A stretch of DNA of 64,000 bases from an uncultured Slackia sp. (GTDB lineage Bacteria > Actinomycetota > Coriobacteriia > Coriobacteriales > Eggerthellaceae): NCBI RefSeq assembly GCF_934630525.1, contig NZ_CAKTVX010000006.1, forward strand, positions 62,001 to 126,000. The letters are read 5' to 3'. The translations under genes and the position numbers were made by a program. Positions 25,411-34,285 of the stretch are shown in pieces; within the stretch, counting starts at the first letter, position 1; the number at the start of each line of letters is the position of its first letter. The notes beneath the pieces were generated by a model, which did not search any database, was not told the origin of the DNA, and worked only from the letters and a program-made list of their open reading frames with translations.

Positions 25411-26493
25411 ATGGCGCACAAAACCGTATATGATCACGCGCTTGCCACGGTGCGCGCACACGAGATGGCAGGAGCCGACGCCTTCGCGGTGGCTATGGTG
25501 AGCGGCGGCTCCGACAGCTGCGCGCTGGCATATATGGTGGCCGATATGGTGGCCGCCGGCGAGCTGGGTGCGGCGGTTATGCTGCATGTGAACCACAAGT
25601 TGCGCGGTGAGGCGTCCGAAGGCGACGCCCGATTTGTGGCCAAGCTGGCTGAAACGCTCGGCCTGCCGTTGTTCATGTGCGAAATCGACGTGTCGGCGCT
25701 CGTGCGACAAGGTGGCAATATGGAGGCCATCGCTCGCGACGAGCGGTATAAAGCCGCGCGTCAGGCGATCGAAAGCACCTGTTCTCACCTGGGCTTTTCC
25801 GAAGAATCAGCGCGCGTATACACTGCGCATACCGCAGACGACCGCGTGGAGAACTTCTATATGCGCTCGATTGTGGGCACGGGTCCGGGCGGGTTTCGCT
25901 CCATGAATTACTGCGTGAATATCGGTGGCATGTGCGTGTGCCACCCGCTGCTCGAGCTGGGGCGCGACGACTTGCGGGCGTTCATCGCGGAGCGCCCGTG
26001 CGCCGTGCGAGACGAATCGGGCGAGCTGTGGCGCGAAGATGCCACCAATGCCGATACCGACTACTTCCGCGCGTTCGTGCGCCACGAAATCGTGCCTCGC
26101 GCCAAAGGGCGCAACCCACGCCTGCTTGAAACGCTCACGCGCACGATGAACCTTATCGCCGAAGAGGACGACATGCTCAGCAGTCAGGCGTGCGAACTGC
26201 TTCTTTCCAAGGTGCAGCCGTTGGGCCAGCTCCCGAGCGAGGGCTTCTTGGTTTCGCCCGACATGGCGCATGTTGAGCGCCCGCTTGCTCGTCGCGTAAT
26301 CGATCGAGTGCTTTCGCTCGCGCTTGGCCGCGATGCGCGCATCGAAACGGCTTCAATCGAAACCTGTCTCGACGGCTTGGGCAAATCGGGCTTCGTGTCG
26401 AACATCCAGGGGAATTTAGCGGTGAGCTATAACAAGAATGGCCTGCGAATTGAGCCCATGGACGCCTTCCGCGCCCGCAGGAAAAAGCTTTAG
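25411..26493 (+). CDS. tilS: tRNA(Ile)-lysidine synthase
   Basis: Converts the wobble cytidine of tRNA-Ile(CAU) to lysidine with ATP, making it read AUA. The PP-loop SGGSDSCALAYM (about 31-42) marks the N-type ATP pyrophosphatase fold. LHVNHKLRG, AHTADDRVENFYMRSIVGTG and NIGGMCVCHPLL follow the family order; LREDATN-like WREDATNADTDYFRAFVRHEIVPR (in pieces) is conserved. At 360 residues it lacks much of the longer C-terminal domain of E. coli TilS, as in many Gram-positives. I chose ATG 25411 (GGGGCCGCC upstream); an ATG six codons earlier is possible. Confidence 0.9.
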   Translation: MAHKTVYDHALATVRAHEMAGADAFAVAMVSGGSDSCALAYMVADMVAAGELGAAVMLHVNHKLRGEASEGDARFVAKLAETLGLPLFMCEIDVSALVRQGGNMEAIARDERYKAARQAIESTCSHLGFSEESARVYTAHTADDRVENFYMRSIVGTGPGGFRSMNYCVNIGGMCVCHPLLELGRDDLRAFIAERPCAVRDESGELWREDATNADTDYFRAFVRHEIVPRAKGRNPRLLETLTRTMNLIAEEDDMLSSQACELLLSKVQPLGQLPSEGFLVSPDMAHVERPLARRVIDRVLSLALGRDARIETASIETCLDGLGKSGFVSNIQGNLAVSYNKNGLRIEPMDAFRARRKKL

Positions 26494-26555
26494 GCTGAGC
26501 AATTCGATGGGCGCAGGCGGCCGACCCGAAATGCAAAACGGCGCCAAGAATGCAA

Positions 26556-26638
26556 AACGGGGCCAAGGGATGTTGATGCGACTTGAACGGGAAATCCCGC
26601 GCCACGAAAATGCCGCATCCTCATCCTTTGGCCCCGTT
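26556..26638 (-). terminator. Large stem-loop terminator of the small-peptide transcript
   Basis: AACGGGGCCAAGGGATG (26556-26572) pairs with 26622-26638 at 16 of 17 positions. Read on the minus strand it ends in GTTTTGC. An inner hairpin CGGGA-AA-TCCCG sits in the loop. It lies just downstream of the 34-residue peptide gene. Confidence 0.6.
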
Positions 26639-26657
26639 CAAACAACGGAGCTCTGAA

Positions 26658-26762
26658 CTAGAGGAGCGAAATAATTGCGGGAGCCTCGCACATGGCGAAG
26701 AAGCACATGGCGAAAGCGACGGTTGCGGCCAGGTAGGTGTAGGCGGTCTTGTTGGATTCCAT
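26658..26762 (-). CDS. 34-residue single-span membrane peptide
   Basis: Begins MESNKTAYTYL, then one hydrophobic segment (about residues 8-25, YLAATVAFAMCFFAMC), ending APAIISLL. GAAAGGAAA lies eight bases before ATG 26762. It sits 88 bp downstream of an attenuator-like terminator and an arginine-rich leader peptide on the same strand, and a stem-loop terminator follows. Size and layout recall small membrane regulators or type I toxin peptides, but there is no similarity I recognise and no antisense RNA is evident. The reality of the gene rests on the strong Shine-Dalgarno, the clean membrane span and the flanking signals. Confidence 0.6.
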   Translation of the reverse strand: MESNKTAYTYLAATVAFAMCFFAMCEAPAIISLL

Positions 26763-26849
26763 GGTTGTTTCCTTTCTTGGAATGACGTGTGATCGAGCTG
26801 AGCGCGACGCGCGGGGCGCAAAACGCCATGCGCGCCTGAATCGGGCAAC

Positions 26850-26892
26850 AAAAAAGCAGCGCACGGCGTTTCGAGAACGGAGCGTGCGCTGC
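26850..26892 (-). terminator. Attenuator-like terminator between leader peptide and 34-residue peptide
   Basis: On the minus strand GCAGCGCACG pairs with CGTGCGCTGC (10-bp perfect stem, 26856-26865 with 26883-26892) and is followed by six Us (26850-26855). It starts about 30 bases after the leader peptide's stop codon, a spacing typical of attenuators. Confidence 0.75.
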
Positions 26893-26922
26893 CTGAAGAA
26901 GTGCATATGGGGCACAAGAGGG

Positions 26923-26973
26923 CTAGGGCATGCTCCTGAATCGTCGTCGCGTCTGTCGGATAACGATGGTCAT
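26923..26973 (-). CDS. Arginine-rich leader peptide (16 residues)
   Basis: MTIVIRQTRRRFRSMP. GAAGGAGG lies nine bases upstream of ATG 26973, one of the strongest Shine-Dalgarno sites in the window. Five of 16 residues are arginine; four of these codons are CGA, three of them consecutive. CGA is rare in this high-GC genome (CGC and CGT dominate), so the run may slow or stall ribosomes. A perfect terminator hairpin follows 30 bases later. This is the layout of an attenuator sensing arginine charging, CGA decoding or translation rate. It is an inference from layout only; no homologue is known to me. Confidence 0.6.
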   Translation of the reverse strand: MTIVIRQTRRRFRSMP

Positions 26974-27196
26974 GCGCTCAAGCCTCCTTCAATTTCGATC
27001 GAGTGAACATGCGGCATAGTGCCGTTGCTATCGTGCTTTATCGTGCGATAGCGTGGCGAATATATTGCATGTTCTCGACATTGCATGCAAGAACTTTTTT
27101 AAAAAACTCGAGTTATGAATTTCTGCGCACAACTTGCAGTCGAAAGGCTTCCAAGCTCATGCAAGACGCAATTTTCCGCCATTGCGGCAAGACGTC

Positions 27197-27349
27197 TCGC
27201 ATGAAAATGCACGAAGTGCGTACCTTGTATCGAGACCAATGGAATGAACCCAACCTGCTGAATATGTGAACTGGTGTTTTGAAGTACGTAAGGTCTGTCT
27301 TCTGAGGAAAAATCCTAGAGGGTACGCACTTCGTGCGTTTTCATGCGAA
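27197..27349. repeat. Inverted repeat with 28-bp arms
   Basis: 27197-27224 (TCGCATGAAAATGCACGAAG and eight more bases) and 27322-27349 are reverse complements at 27 of 28 positions, with 97 bases between. Each arm contains its own small palindrome around GCACGAAGTGC. No gene lies between the arms. The element is within the 700-bp stretch between the leader peptide and the MBL-fold gene, which otherwise shows nothing but AT-rich possible promoters near 27040-27110. Confidence 0.8.
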
Positions 27350-27468
27350 ACACCGCTCGTCACTATTTATTGTGCGCTTTTTACTCATGCGTCTCGAGTT
27401 CGAATTGTTTGCGTAAGATGGACGAACTGGGCGCGGTTCGGGCCGCGCATGATAACGGAGGGGGCTGC

Positions 27469-28542
27469 ATGAACGAAGGCGTTGCCGAGGCGAGCGAACG
27501 CATGCTGAAAGGCGCGGGCGCGTTTGCCCACGAAACCCCCTATGCGGTAGGCAAGCACTATCGCCAAATCAACTCGAGCCCCGATGTGTATCTCGTGCGC
27601 GTGCCGTTTTTGAATATCTCCACGTCAGAGACGAATTGCTACCTTATTTGCGACGGCGGCGAATGCTTGGCCGTCGATACGGGAGCGCCGACGCCCGAAG
27701 GCGCCGCTCTGCTCGATGCAGCCATCGACGAGCTCGGTATCGACAAGTCGCGCATGTCGTTTTTCTTGACGCATTTGCATATGGACCACGCCGGCCTCAT
27801 CGATCATGTGGCTCCCAAGGAAGCCCCCATTGCCCTGAGCCTCACCGACTTCAATCTTATGGCGGCTTCAAGCGATGCCGAATACCTGCGCATCACCGAA
27901 GCCCAGGTAAGCGCCGAGGGATTCGATTGCGACCTTGTGCATAAATCGGCTCGTTACGGCATGGGCATTCCCAGCTTCAAGCCCGAGGGGCGTAACTTGA
28001 AATTCGTTGCCGAAGGTGACGTTATTGTGGTAGGGCAAACGAAGCTCGAGGTCGTCGATACCGCGGGCCACACGCCAGGCCACCTCTCGCTTTTCCATCG
28101 CGAATCGGGTCTGTTGTTTTCCGGCGACCACATTTTGTTTGCCATCTCGCCCGGCTTGGGCCTGCGCTTGGGAATCGTCGATACCATGGGTATTTATTTG
28201 GCGAACTTGCAAAAGGTGTGTGACCTGAGCGTTTCGCGACTTCTGCATTCTCATGGCGAAATTCGTCCCGACTGGCGCGAGCGCGTTGCGTGGCTTAAAA
28301 ACCACCATTGCGAACGCATCGAGCAAGCGGCGGCGTATATTGCCGAGCACCCTGGCACAACGGGCGCCGACGTGGTGAAAAACCTTACGTGGAATGTGCC
28401 GCAGGCTTGGGAAGATATTTACCCAGCTCAAAAGTGGTGCATCGTCGAAGGTGGCATTATTATCCTGAACCACCTTATTGCCGAGCATCGCATCGTGCGC
28501 GAAGCCGACGCCGAACACGTCAGCCGCTATTCGCTGCTGTAG
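27469..28542 (+). CDS. MBL-fold metallo-hydrolase
   Basis: A 357-residue protein of the metallo-beta-lactamase fold, cytoplasmic (no signal). The metal-binding motif FLTHLHMDHAGLID (HxHxDH) is at about residues 100-113. The later ligands are in TAGHTPGHLSLFH (about 202-214), FSGDHILF and LLHSHGE. The C-terminal extension (about 270-357), with NHHCERIEQAAAYIAEHPG, looks like the helical dimer-type tail of the LACTB2-like/glyoxalase II-like group. The substrate, possibly a thioester or RNA end, is unknown. I chose ATG 27469 after GGAGGGGG; ATG 27418 and 27343 lie upstream in frame but lack a Shine-Dalgarno. Confidence 0.87.
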   Translation: MNEGVAEASERMLKGAGAFAHETPYAVGKHYRQINSSPDVYLVRVPFLNISTSETNCYLICDGGECLAVDTGAPTPEGAALLDAAIDELGIDKSRMSFFLTHLHMDHAGLIDHVAPKEAPIALSLTDFNLMAASSDAEYLRITEAQVSAEGFDCDLVHKSARYGMGIPSFKPEGRNLKFVAEGDVIVVGQTKLEVVDTAGHTPGHLSLFHRESGLLFSGDHILFAISPGLGLRLGIVDTMGIYLANLQKVCDLSVSRLLHSHGEIRPDWRERVAWLKNHHCERIEQAAAYIAEHPGTTGADVVKNLTWNVPQAWEDIYPAQKWCIVEGGIIILNHLIAEHRIVREADAEHVSRYSLL

Positions 28543-28551
28543 CTCGCCCGT

Positions 28552-28811
28552 GCCCTTTTCGGCTTTCCGACGCACGTCCCAAGACCACGGTCTGCTACCG
28601 CTCGCTTCGCTCGCTATGTGCAGCCCTGGCGGTGTTTCGTTTTTCGAATAAAAGCAGATATGAACACCGACGGTCTTCGGCCGCGTGCCGGACAGCCGAA
28701 AAGGGCGGGCCTGGTTTCCGTTTCCGATAGATTCCGCACGAGCCGAACAGCACTTAATGTGCTGTTCGTGCGAGCCAGGACTTGACCGAAGCGGAAACGG
28801 GGACCAGGCCC
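28552..28811. repeat. Dense array of inverted repeats with type B palindrome, between convergent genes
   Basis: GCCCTTTTCGGCTTTCCG (from 28552) pairs with a segment ending at about 28706. 28707-28726 (GGGCCTGGTTTCCGTTTCCG) pairs with 28792-28811 at 18 of 20. The second pair encloses the type B repeat at 28732-28781, the reverse complement of the one at 18727-18777 with a single base insertion or deletion. A further segment, CCACGG...CTACCGC near 28579, matches the complement of 28833-28852. It fills the space between two convergent genes and may serve as a two-way terminator. Confidence 0.75.
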
Positions 28812-28895
28812 ACCCAAAGAAGGCATGCATGGTGAAGCGGTAGCGAGCCGTGGCCTGCAAGAGGGCCCAGCCGCGCTGGCGCTGCAGGCGTTCTT

Positions 28896-30320
28896 CTACA
28901 ATCCGAACCAGATTTGGAACTTCGGGATATACCCCATGATGAAAATCACCACCATGAGCACGGGAATGCCGTAGGCGATCCATGCGTGCGCCCACTTCGG
29001 GAAGCGCGGGCCGGCGCCGGTGTTTGCTTCGGTGAGGAAATTCTTCCAGCCCCAGCCGTAGCGGCTCGTGCAGAATAGCACATACACCAGGCCGCCCAGC
29101 GGAAGCACGTTATTCGAGACAATGAAATCTTCCAGGCTCTGAATGTCGCCGATGCCGGGGAATTGCACTCCCTGCCACACGTTGAAGCCCAGAATGCACG
29201 GCACCGAAAGCACGATGATGAGCACGGCGTTGATCGCTACGGCCGAGCGGCGCGAGACGCCCCATTGGTCCATGCAGAACGCCACGATGTTTTCGAACAC
29301 GCCAATGACGGTGGAAAGCGCGGCGAAGCTCATAAAAATAAAGAACAGCGTGCCCCACAGCTGGCCGCCCCACATTTGGTCGAATACGCTCGGCAGCGTG
29401 ACGAATACCAGGTTGGGGCCCGAATCGGGCGAAACGCCATAGGCGAAGCAGGCGGGGAAAATAATCAAGCCCGCGAGCAGCGAGATGAGCGTGGAAAGGC
29501 CGGCGACGCTTGCAGCTTCGCCCGTCAGGCGACGGTCGCGGCCGATGTAGCTGCCGAAAATCGCCATGCCTGAAGCGCCGATGGAAAGCGTGAAGAATGC
29601 CTGGCCCATGGCGGCGTATACCGCATCACCGAAGCCGTTTTCGATCATCTTCCCGAAATCGGGCATGAGGTAGAACTCAAGGCCAGCCTGCGCGCCGGGC
29701 AGCAGAACCGAATTGATGGCCAGAATCACGATGGCCACGAACAGGCACGCCATCATGACCTTCGTCACGCGCTCAACGCCGTTTTGCAGGCCTAGGCCAA
29801 CGATGAAAAAGCCGATGCCGCAAATAATGACCATCCAGAACAGCATTTGGAACGGGTCGGAGAGCAGTGCGGAAAACGCCTGCTCGGCAGCGCCCGATGC
29901 GCTTGCGGAAGCGGATGCGCCGAGTCCCGTGAGCTGGCCGGTCGCCATTTTGAACGCATAGGCGATCATCCAGCCGGCGACGGTGGTGTAGAACATCATC
30001 AGAATGTAGTTGCCCGCGAATGCGAACCATTTATACCAATGCCATTTGGTGCCTTCGGGCTCCAAAATGTTGTAGCTTCGCGCGCAGCTTTTTTGGCTCG
30101 CGCGGCCCACGGCGTATTCCATGACCAAGATGGGCAGGCCGAGAATCACCAAGAACACCAGGTAGAGCAGCACAAACGCCGCGCCGCCATATTCGCCGCA
30201 TACATACGGGAAACGCCATACGTTGCCAAGGCCAATGGCGCATCCTGCCGAAATAAGAATGAAACCGATGCGCGAGCCGAATTTCTCGCGGCCTTCGGTG
30301 GTTTTGGGCGTGGTGCTCAT
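28896..30320 (-). CDS. Sodium-dependent transporter, SNF (neurotransmitter:sodium symporter) family
   Basis: A 474-residue inner-membrane symporter importing an amino acid or amine with Na+. After a short cytoplasmic N-terminus comes the family signature FGSRIGFILISAGCAIGLGN followed by VWRFPYVCGEYGGAAF (TM1), which forms the Na+ and substrate site. About 11-12 hydrophobic segments follow, including QAFFTLSIGASGMAIFGSYI (TM6 with the unwound SxGxG-like region). Bacterial members such as LeuT and MhsT move leucine, tryptophan or tyrosine; specificity cannot be read here. ATG 30320 follows AGGAG. The gene is divergent from the ACT-domain gene. Confidence 0.93.
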   Translation of the reverse strand: MSTTPKTTEGREKFGSRIGFILISAGCAIGLGNVWRFPYVCGEYGGAAFVLLYLVFLVILGLPILVMEYAVGRASQKSCARSYNILEPEGTKWHWYKWFAFAGNYILMMFYTTVAGWMIAYAFKMATGQLTGLGASASASASGAAEQAFSALLSDPFQMLFWMVIICGIGFFIVGLGLQNGVERVTKVMMACLFVAIVILAINSVLLPGAQAGLEFYLMPDFGKMIENGFGDAVYAAMGQAFFTLSIGASGMAIFGSYIGRDRRLTGEAASVAGLSTLISLLAGLIIFPACFAYGVSPDSGPNLVFVTLPSVFDQMWGGQLWGTLFFIFMSFAALSTVIGVFENIVAFCMDQWGVSRRSAVAINAVLIIVLSVPCILGFNVWQGVQFPGIGDIQSLEDFIVSNNVLPLGGLVYVLFCTSRYGWGWKNFLTEANTGAGPRFPKWAHAWIAYGIPVLMVVIFIMGYIPKFQIWFGL

Positions 30321-30587
30321 GCGTGCGCTCCTGTCGGAATCGAAAACGAAAACGATGGCCACGCGAACGCCGCCATCGAGAATGTGCAAACCCGAGCATT
30401 ATACGCAGCAAAACGAGCTCATGCAAAAAGCGTCCGCGCTGCTCGAGCGCCCAGCTACCGAAGGCTGTGGCGCTCTGCTCGTGCAACTCGTGCATTCTGC
30501 GTGGTTGGGCGATAAACTGCACATGAGCGAAGAACCGCTATACTACACTACGCTAAAGTGCTCAAAGATCCTTTGGAAAGGTATGCC

Positions 30588-30860
30588 ATGAACAAAGCCA
30601 TCATCACCGTGGTCGGTCAAGACACCGTGGGCATCATTGCCCGCGTGTGCACGTATCTCTCGGATCACAAGGTGAACGTGCTCGACATTTCGCAAACCAT
30701 CATCGACGGCTTCTTCAATATGATGATGATTGTCGACTATTCGGCCGCCGATGAAAGCTTCGGCGCGATGGCCGTTGAACTGGAAAGCCTGGGCGAGGAA
30801 ATCGGCGTGCGCGTGCGTGCCCAGCGTGAGGAAATCTTCACCGCCATGCATCGAATCTAA
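30588..30860 (+). CDS. ACT-domain regulatory protein (UPF0237 type)
   Basis: A 90-residue stand-alone ACT domain: AIITVVGQDTVGIIARVCTY (beta-alpha start) and KVNVLDISQTIIDGFFNMMM match the UPF0237 family, which is nearly always encoded next to a UPF0210 (PFL-like) protein, as here. It probably binds an amino acid or other small effector. A TATACT box lies near 30539, and GGAAAGG precedes ATG 30588. The 163-bp gap to the next gene has no clear terminator. Confidence 0.92.
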   Translation: MNKAIITVVGQDTVGIIARVCTYLSDHKVNVLDISQTIIDGFFNMMMIVDYSAADESFGAMAVELESLGEEIGVRVRAQREEIFTAMHRI

Positions 30861-31022
30861 GCTGGCGACCGCTTTCGTTGGCAAGAAGGCTGGGACTTTG
30901 GCGAAGGGCGCATGTGCGTTTCGCGCGACCGCGTCGCGAGGCTTCGCGGAAGTCTGAGCATTTTCGATGAGGCGAAGCCGCCTCGGCCCACCCCAAATTC
31001 ATCATTTTGGAGACGTATATCT

Positions 31023-32387
31023 ATGATTAATATCCAAGAGGTCCACGAGACCAATGAAATGATTGAGCAGGAAAAGCTCGACGTGCGTACCATCACCATG
31101 GGCATCAGCTTGCTCGATTGCGCGTGCGACAACGTGGATGAACTCTGCAACAGCATCTATGCCAAAATTACGACGCGCGCTCGCGATCTGGTCGCCACGG
31201 GCGAAGCCATCGAGCGTGAATTCGGCATCCCCATCGTTAACAAGCGCATCACCGTGACTCCCATCTCGCTTGTGGGCGCCTCGGCCTGCAAAACGTCGGA
31301 AGACTTCGTGAAAATCGCTCATACGCTTGACCGCGCGGGCAAGGAAGTGGGCGTTGACTTGCTGGGCGGCTATTCGGCGCTCGTGAACAAGGCCATGACT
31401 CCTGCCGAAGAGCTGCTCATCCGATCGCTTCCGCAGGCTCTCGCCGAAACCGATATCGTGTGCTCGAGCGTGAACGTGGGCTCCACGAAAACCGGCATCG
31501 ACATGAACGCCGTGGAGCTGTTGGGCCACATCATCAAAGACATTGCGCATGCCACCGCCGACAATGATTCGTACGGTTGCGTGAAATTCGTCGCATTCTG
31601 CAACGCTCCTGACGACAACCCGTTTATGGCAGGCGGTTTCCATGGTGTGACCGAAGGCGACGCGGTTATCAACGTGGGCGTTTCGGGTCCGGGCGTGGTG
31701 AGCCGTGCACTCGATGAGGCAATCGGCCGCGATTTCGAATTCCTGTGCGAAACCATTAAGCGCACCGCGTTCAAAATCACACGCGTGGGCCAGCTGGTGG
31801 CGCAGGAGGCGAGTCGCCGCTTGGGCGTGCCGTTTGGCATTATCGACCTGTCGCTTGCCCCCACGCCCGCCCAGGGCGACTCGGTGGGCGAGGTGCTCGA
31901 GAAAATCGGCTTGGCTCAGGTGGGCGCTCCGGGTACCACGGCGGCACTTGCCATGCTGAACGACCAGGTGAAAAAGGGCGGCATCATGGCATCGAGCTAT
32001 GTTGGCGGCCTTTCGGGCGCGTTCATTCCCGTTTCGGAAGATAAGAACATGATCGACGCTGCGGCCAACGGATGCCTTACCATCGAGAAGCTTGAGGCTA
32101 TGACTTGCGTATGCTCGGTGGGCTTGGACATGATTGCCATTCCCGGCGACACCACGGCAGCCACCATTTCAGGCATTATCGCCGATGAAGCGGCTATCGG
32201 CATGGTGAACCAGAAGACCACCGCCGTGCGCGTGATTCCCGTCGAGGGCAAGGGCGTGGGCGACATGGCCGAATTCGGCGGCCTCATGGGCTACGCTCCC
32301 ATCATTCCGGTGAATCAAACGAGCTGCGAGGCGTTCGTGACCCGCGGCGGTCGTATTCCCGCGCCGATTCACAGTTTCAAGAACTAA
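31023..32387 (+). CDS. UPF0210 (DUF711, PFL-related) family protein
   Basis: A 454-residue protein of family UPF0210, structurally related to glycyl-radical enzymes but of unproven function. It shows VRTITMGISLLDCACDN at the start, GGYSALVNKAMTPAEELLIRS (in pieces), CSSVNVGSTKTGIDMNAV, AFCNAPDDNPFMAGGFHGV and PIHSFKN at the C-terminus, all conserved in the family. ATG 31023 has TTGGAGACG upstream; the longer frame from 30912 has no family match. It forms a conserved pair with the ACT-domain gene, and a strong terminator ends the unit. Confidence 0.93.
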   Translation: MINIQEVHETNEMIEQEKLDVRTITMGISLLDCACDNVDELCNSIYAKITTRARDLVATGEAIEREFGIPIVNKRITVTPISLVGASACKTSEDFVKIAHTLDRAGKEVGVDLLGGYSALVNKAMTPAEELLIRSLPQALAETDIVCSSVNVGSTKTGIDMNAVELLGHIIKDIAHATADNDSYGCVKFVAFCNAPDDNPFMAGGFHGVTEGDAVINVGVSGPGVVSRALDEAIGRDFEFLCETIKRTAFKITRVGQLVAQEASRRLGVPFGIIDLSLAPTPAQGDSVGEVLEKIGLAQVGAPGTTAALAMLNDQVKKGGIMASSYVGGLSGAFIPVSEDKNMIDAAANGCLTIEKLEAMTCVCSVGLDMIAIPGDTTAATISGIIADEAAIGMVNQKTTAVRVIPVEGKGVGDMAEFGGLMGYAPIIPVNQTSCEAFVTRGGRIPAPIHSFKN

Positions 32388-32434
32388 ATCGCTTTCGAAT
32401 CGAGGGCGCGCGCCTTCAAAACGGAACGCATGGA

Positions 32435-32462
32435 GGGCCGAGCATTTGTTCGGCCCTTTTTT
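32435..32462 (+). terminator. Terminator after UPF0210 gene
   Basis: GGGCCGA and TCGGCCC form a stem followed by TTTTTT. Confidence 0.88.
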
Positions 32463-32564
32463 CGTGCTCATCAACCCGCAAAAGTGTAGGCATTTCAGCT
32501 CATGAAATGGTCGACGGCGGAGTAAAATGTTTCAGTTACGTTCCATACCGAAGAAAGGCCCAAC

Positions 32565-34082
32565 GTGGACATCAACGCATTCCTCATTGATGTCACAGGC
32601 GAAATCGACGGCTTCATGTATACCTACATCTTGCTGGCGCTGCTTGTGGCAACGGGCATTTGGTACACCATTCGTACCAAGGCCGTGCAAATTCGCTACA
32701 TCAAAGACATGTTCACCCAGCTCACCGAGAAGAAGCATGTTGGCGGCAAGCATTCCATCTCGTCGTTCCAGGCGCTCATGGTGTCCACTGCGAGCCGCGT
32801 TGGCACGGGCAACATCGCCGGCGTTGCAACCGCAATCGCCACGGGCGGCCCGGGTGCTGTGTTCTGGATGTGGCTTATGGCGATTGTCGGCGCCGCGTCG
32901 GCATTCGTCGAATCGACTTTGGCGCAGATTTTCAAGGTTCGCGGCGAAGACGGCGAATTTCGCGGCGGCCCGGCTTATTACATCGAGCAGGGTCTGGGCA
33001 AGCGCTGGCTGGGCGTGGTGTTCGCCGTGCTGCTCATCCTGTGCTTCGCGTTCGGCTTCAACGGCCTGCAGTCGTTCAATGCTACGAGCTCGTTGACGTA
33101 TTACACCGGCGACGGTGAAATGTCTACGAAGGCCGCCATCGCGAGCGGTATCGTGCTTGCGGCTATGACCGCCATCGTCATCTTTGGCGGCTCGAAGCGC
33201 ATCAGCATCATCACCTCGGTCGTTGTTCCCGTTATGGCGCTCATTTACATCGCGATTGCTGTGTGGACTACCGTGAGCAATATCGGCGAGCTTCCCGCGG
33301 TGTTCGGCCTTATGTTCGCGTCGGCGTTCGATTTCCAGTCGATCTTCGGCGGTTTTGCTGGCTCGGTCGTTATGCTCGGCATCAAGCGCGGCTTGTACTC
33401 CAACGAAGCCGGCATGGGTTCTGCTCCTAACGCCGCGGCTACTGCAAGCGTTTCGCACCCGGTTAAGCAGGGTCTGGTCCAGAGCCTTTCGGTCTACATC
33501 GACACGCTGCTCATTTGCACCTGCTCGGCCATGATGGTGCTCGTATTCTACGTGCAAGACCCCGAGACGGCCACCGCGCTCAACGGCATGCCGCTCGTGC
33601 AGATGGCCGTGAACAACTCGGTGGGCGAGTGGGGCATTCACGTGATCACCTTCGCCATTTTCGCGTTCGCGTTTTCGAGCCTTATCGGCAACTACTTCTA
33701 CGCCGAAAGCAATCTGCGCTTCATCAAGGATGACAGCCCCGTGCTGCTTACGGTTTTCCGCATCGTGTGCCTGGTCATCATCTACTTCGGCGCTGTGAAC
33801 AGCTTCGATCTGGCATGGAACCTTGCCGATATCTTCATGGGCTTCATGGCCATCGTGAACCTTATCGCTATTTTGCTTTTGGGCAAATGGGCCATTAAGG
33901 CGCTTGACGACTACACCGAGCAGCGCAACGCCGGCAAAGACCCGGTCTTCGTCGCCGACAAAGTCGAAGGACTGCCGAAAACCCAGTGCTGGCACATTGG
34001 CGAGGACGACCTGAAAGACGTCGGAGAGCAGCCGGTGAAGGAATACTTCGCCGATGCGATGGAAGCCAAGCCGCTCGAGTAA
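32565..34082 (+). CDS. Sodium:alanine (AGCS) symporter
   Basis: A 505-residue membrane protein importing alanine or glycine with Na+. The family signature is clear: STASRVGTGNIAGVATAIAT (about 72-92), GGPGAVFWMWLMAIVGAA, ESTLAQIFKVR and GLYSNEAGMGSAPNAAATA (about 283-300). About ten to eleven hydrophobic segments are seen. The start is GTG 32565 preceded by AAGAAAGG; it reads VDINAFLID. The C-terminal 60 residues are hydrophilic and slightly longer than usual. Single-gene unit with terminators on both sides. Confidence 0.94.
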   Translation: MDINAFLIDVTGEIDGFMYTYILLALLVATGIWYTIRTKAVQIRYIKDMFTQLTEKKHVGGKHSISSFQALMVSTASRVGTGNIAGVATAIATGGPGAVFWMWLMAIVGAASAFVESTLAQIFKVRGEDGEFRGGPAYYIEQGLGKRWLGVVFAVLLILCFAFGFNGLQSFNATSSLTYYTGDGEMSTKAAIASGIVLAAMTAIVIFGGSKRISIITSVVVPVMALIYIAIAVWTTVSNIGELPAVFGLMFASAFDFQSIFGGFAGSVVMLGIKRGLYSNEAGMGSAPNAAATASVSHPVKQGLVQSLSVYIDTLLICTCSAMMVLVFYVQDPETATALNGMPLVQMAVNNSVGEWGIHVITFAIFAFAFSSLIGNYFYAESNLRFIKDDSPVLLTVFRIVCLVIIYFGAVNSFDLAWNLADIFMGFMAIVNLIAILLLGKWAIKALDDYTEQRNAGKDPVFVADKVEGLPKTQCWHIGEDDLKDVGEQPVKEYFADAMEAKPLE

Positions 34083-34141
34083 ATCTCGAAGACGTTCGCC
34101 ATCTGGCGAACGGAGTGGCGCAAACTCTTGTAATCGTGCAT

Positions 34142-34173
34142 GAAGCCGCCTGTTATGGGCGGCTTCTCTATTT
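34142..34173 (+). terminator. Terminator after AGCS symporter
   Basis: GAAGCCGCC-TGTTATG-GGCGGCTTC, followed by TCTATTT. A TTGACA box begins just after it (34175) and may serve bioY, though the -10 partner is weak. Confidence 0.8.
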
Positions 34174-34285
34174 GTTGACAATTCGGGGTTTCGTTCGTCA
34201 CTATCGCATGGTAAAGTGCTAGGGCATTTGTTAATGGGCTGCTCGTGGTGACGTGCAGTCCTCAAACCTAGGGAAGGTTTCATTC

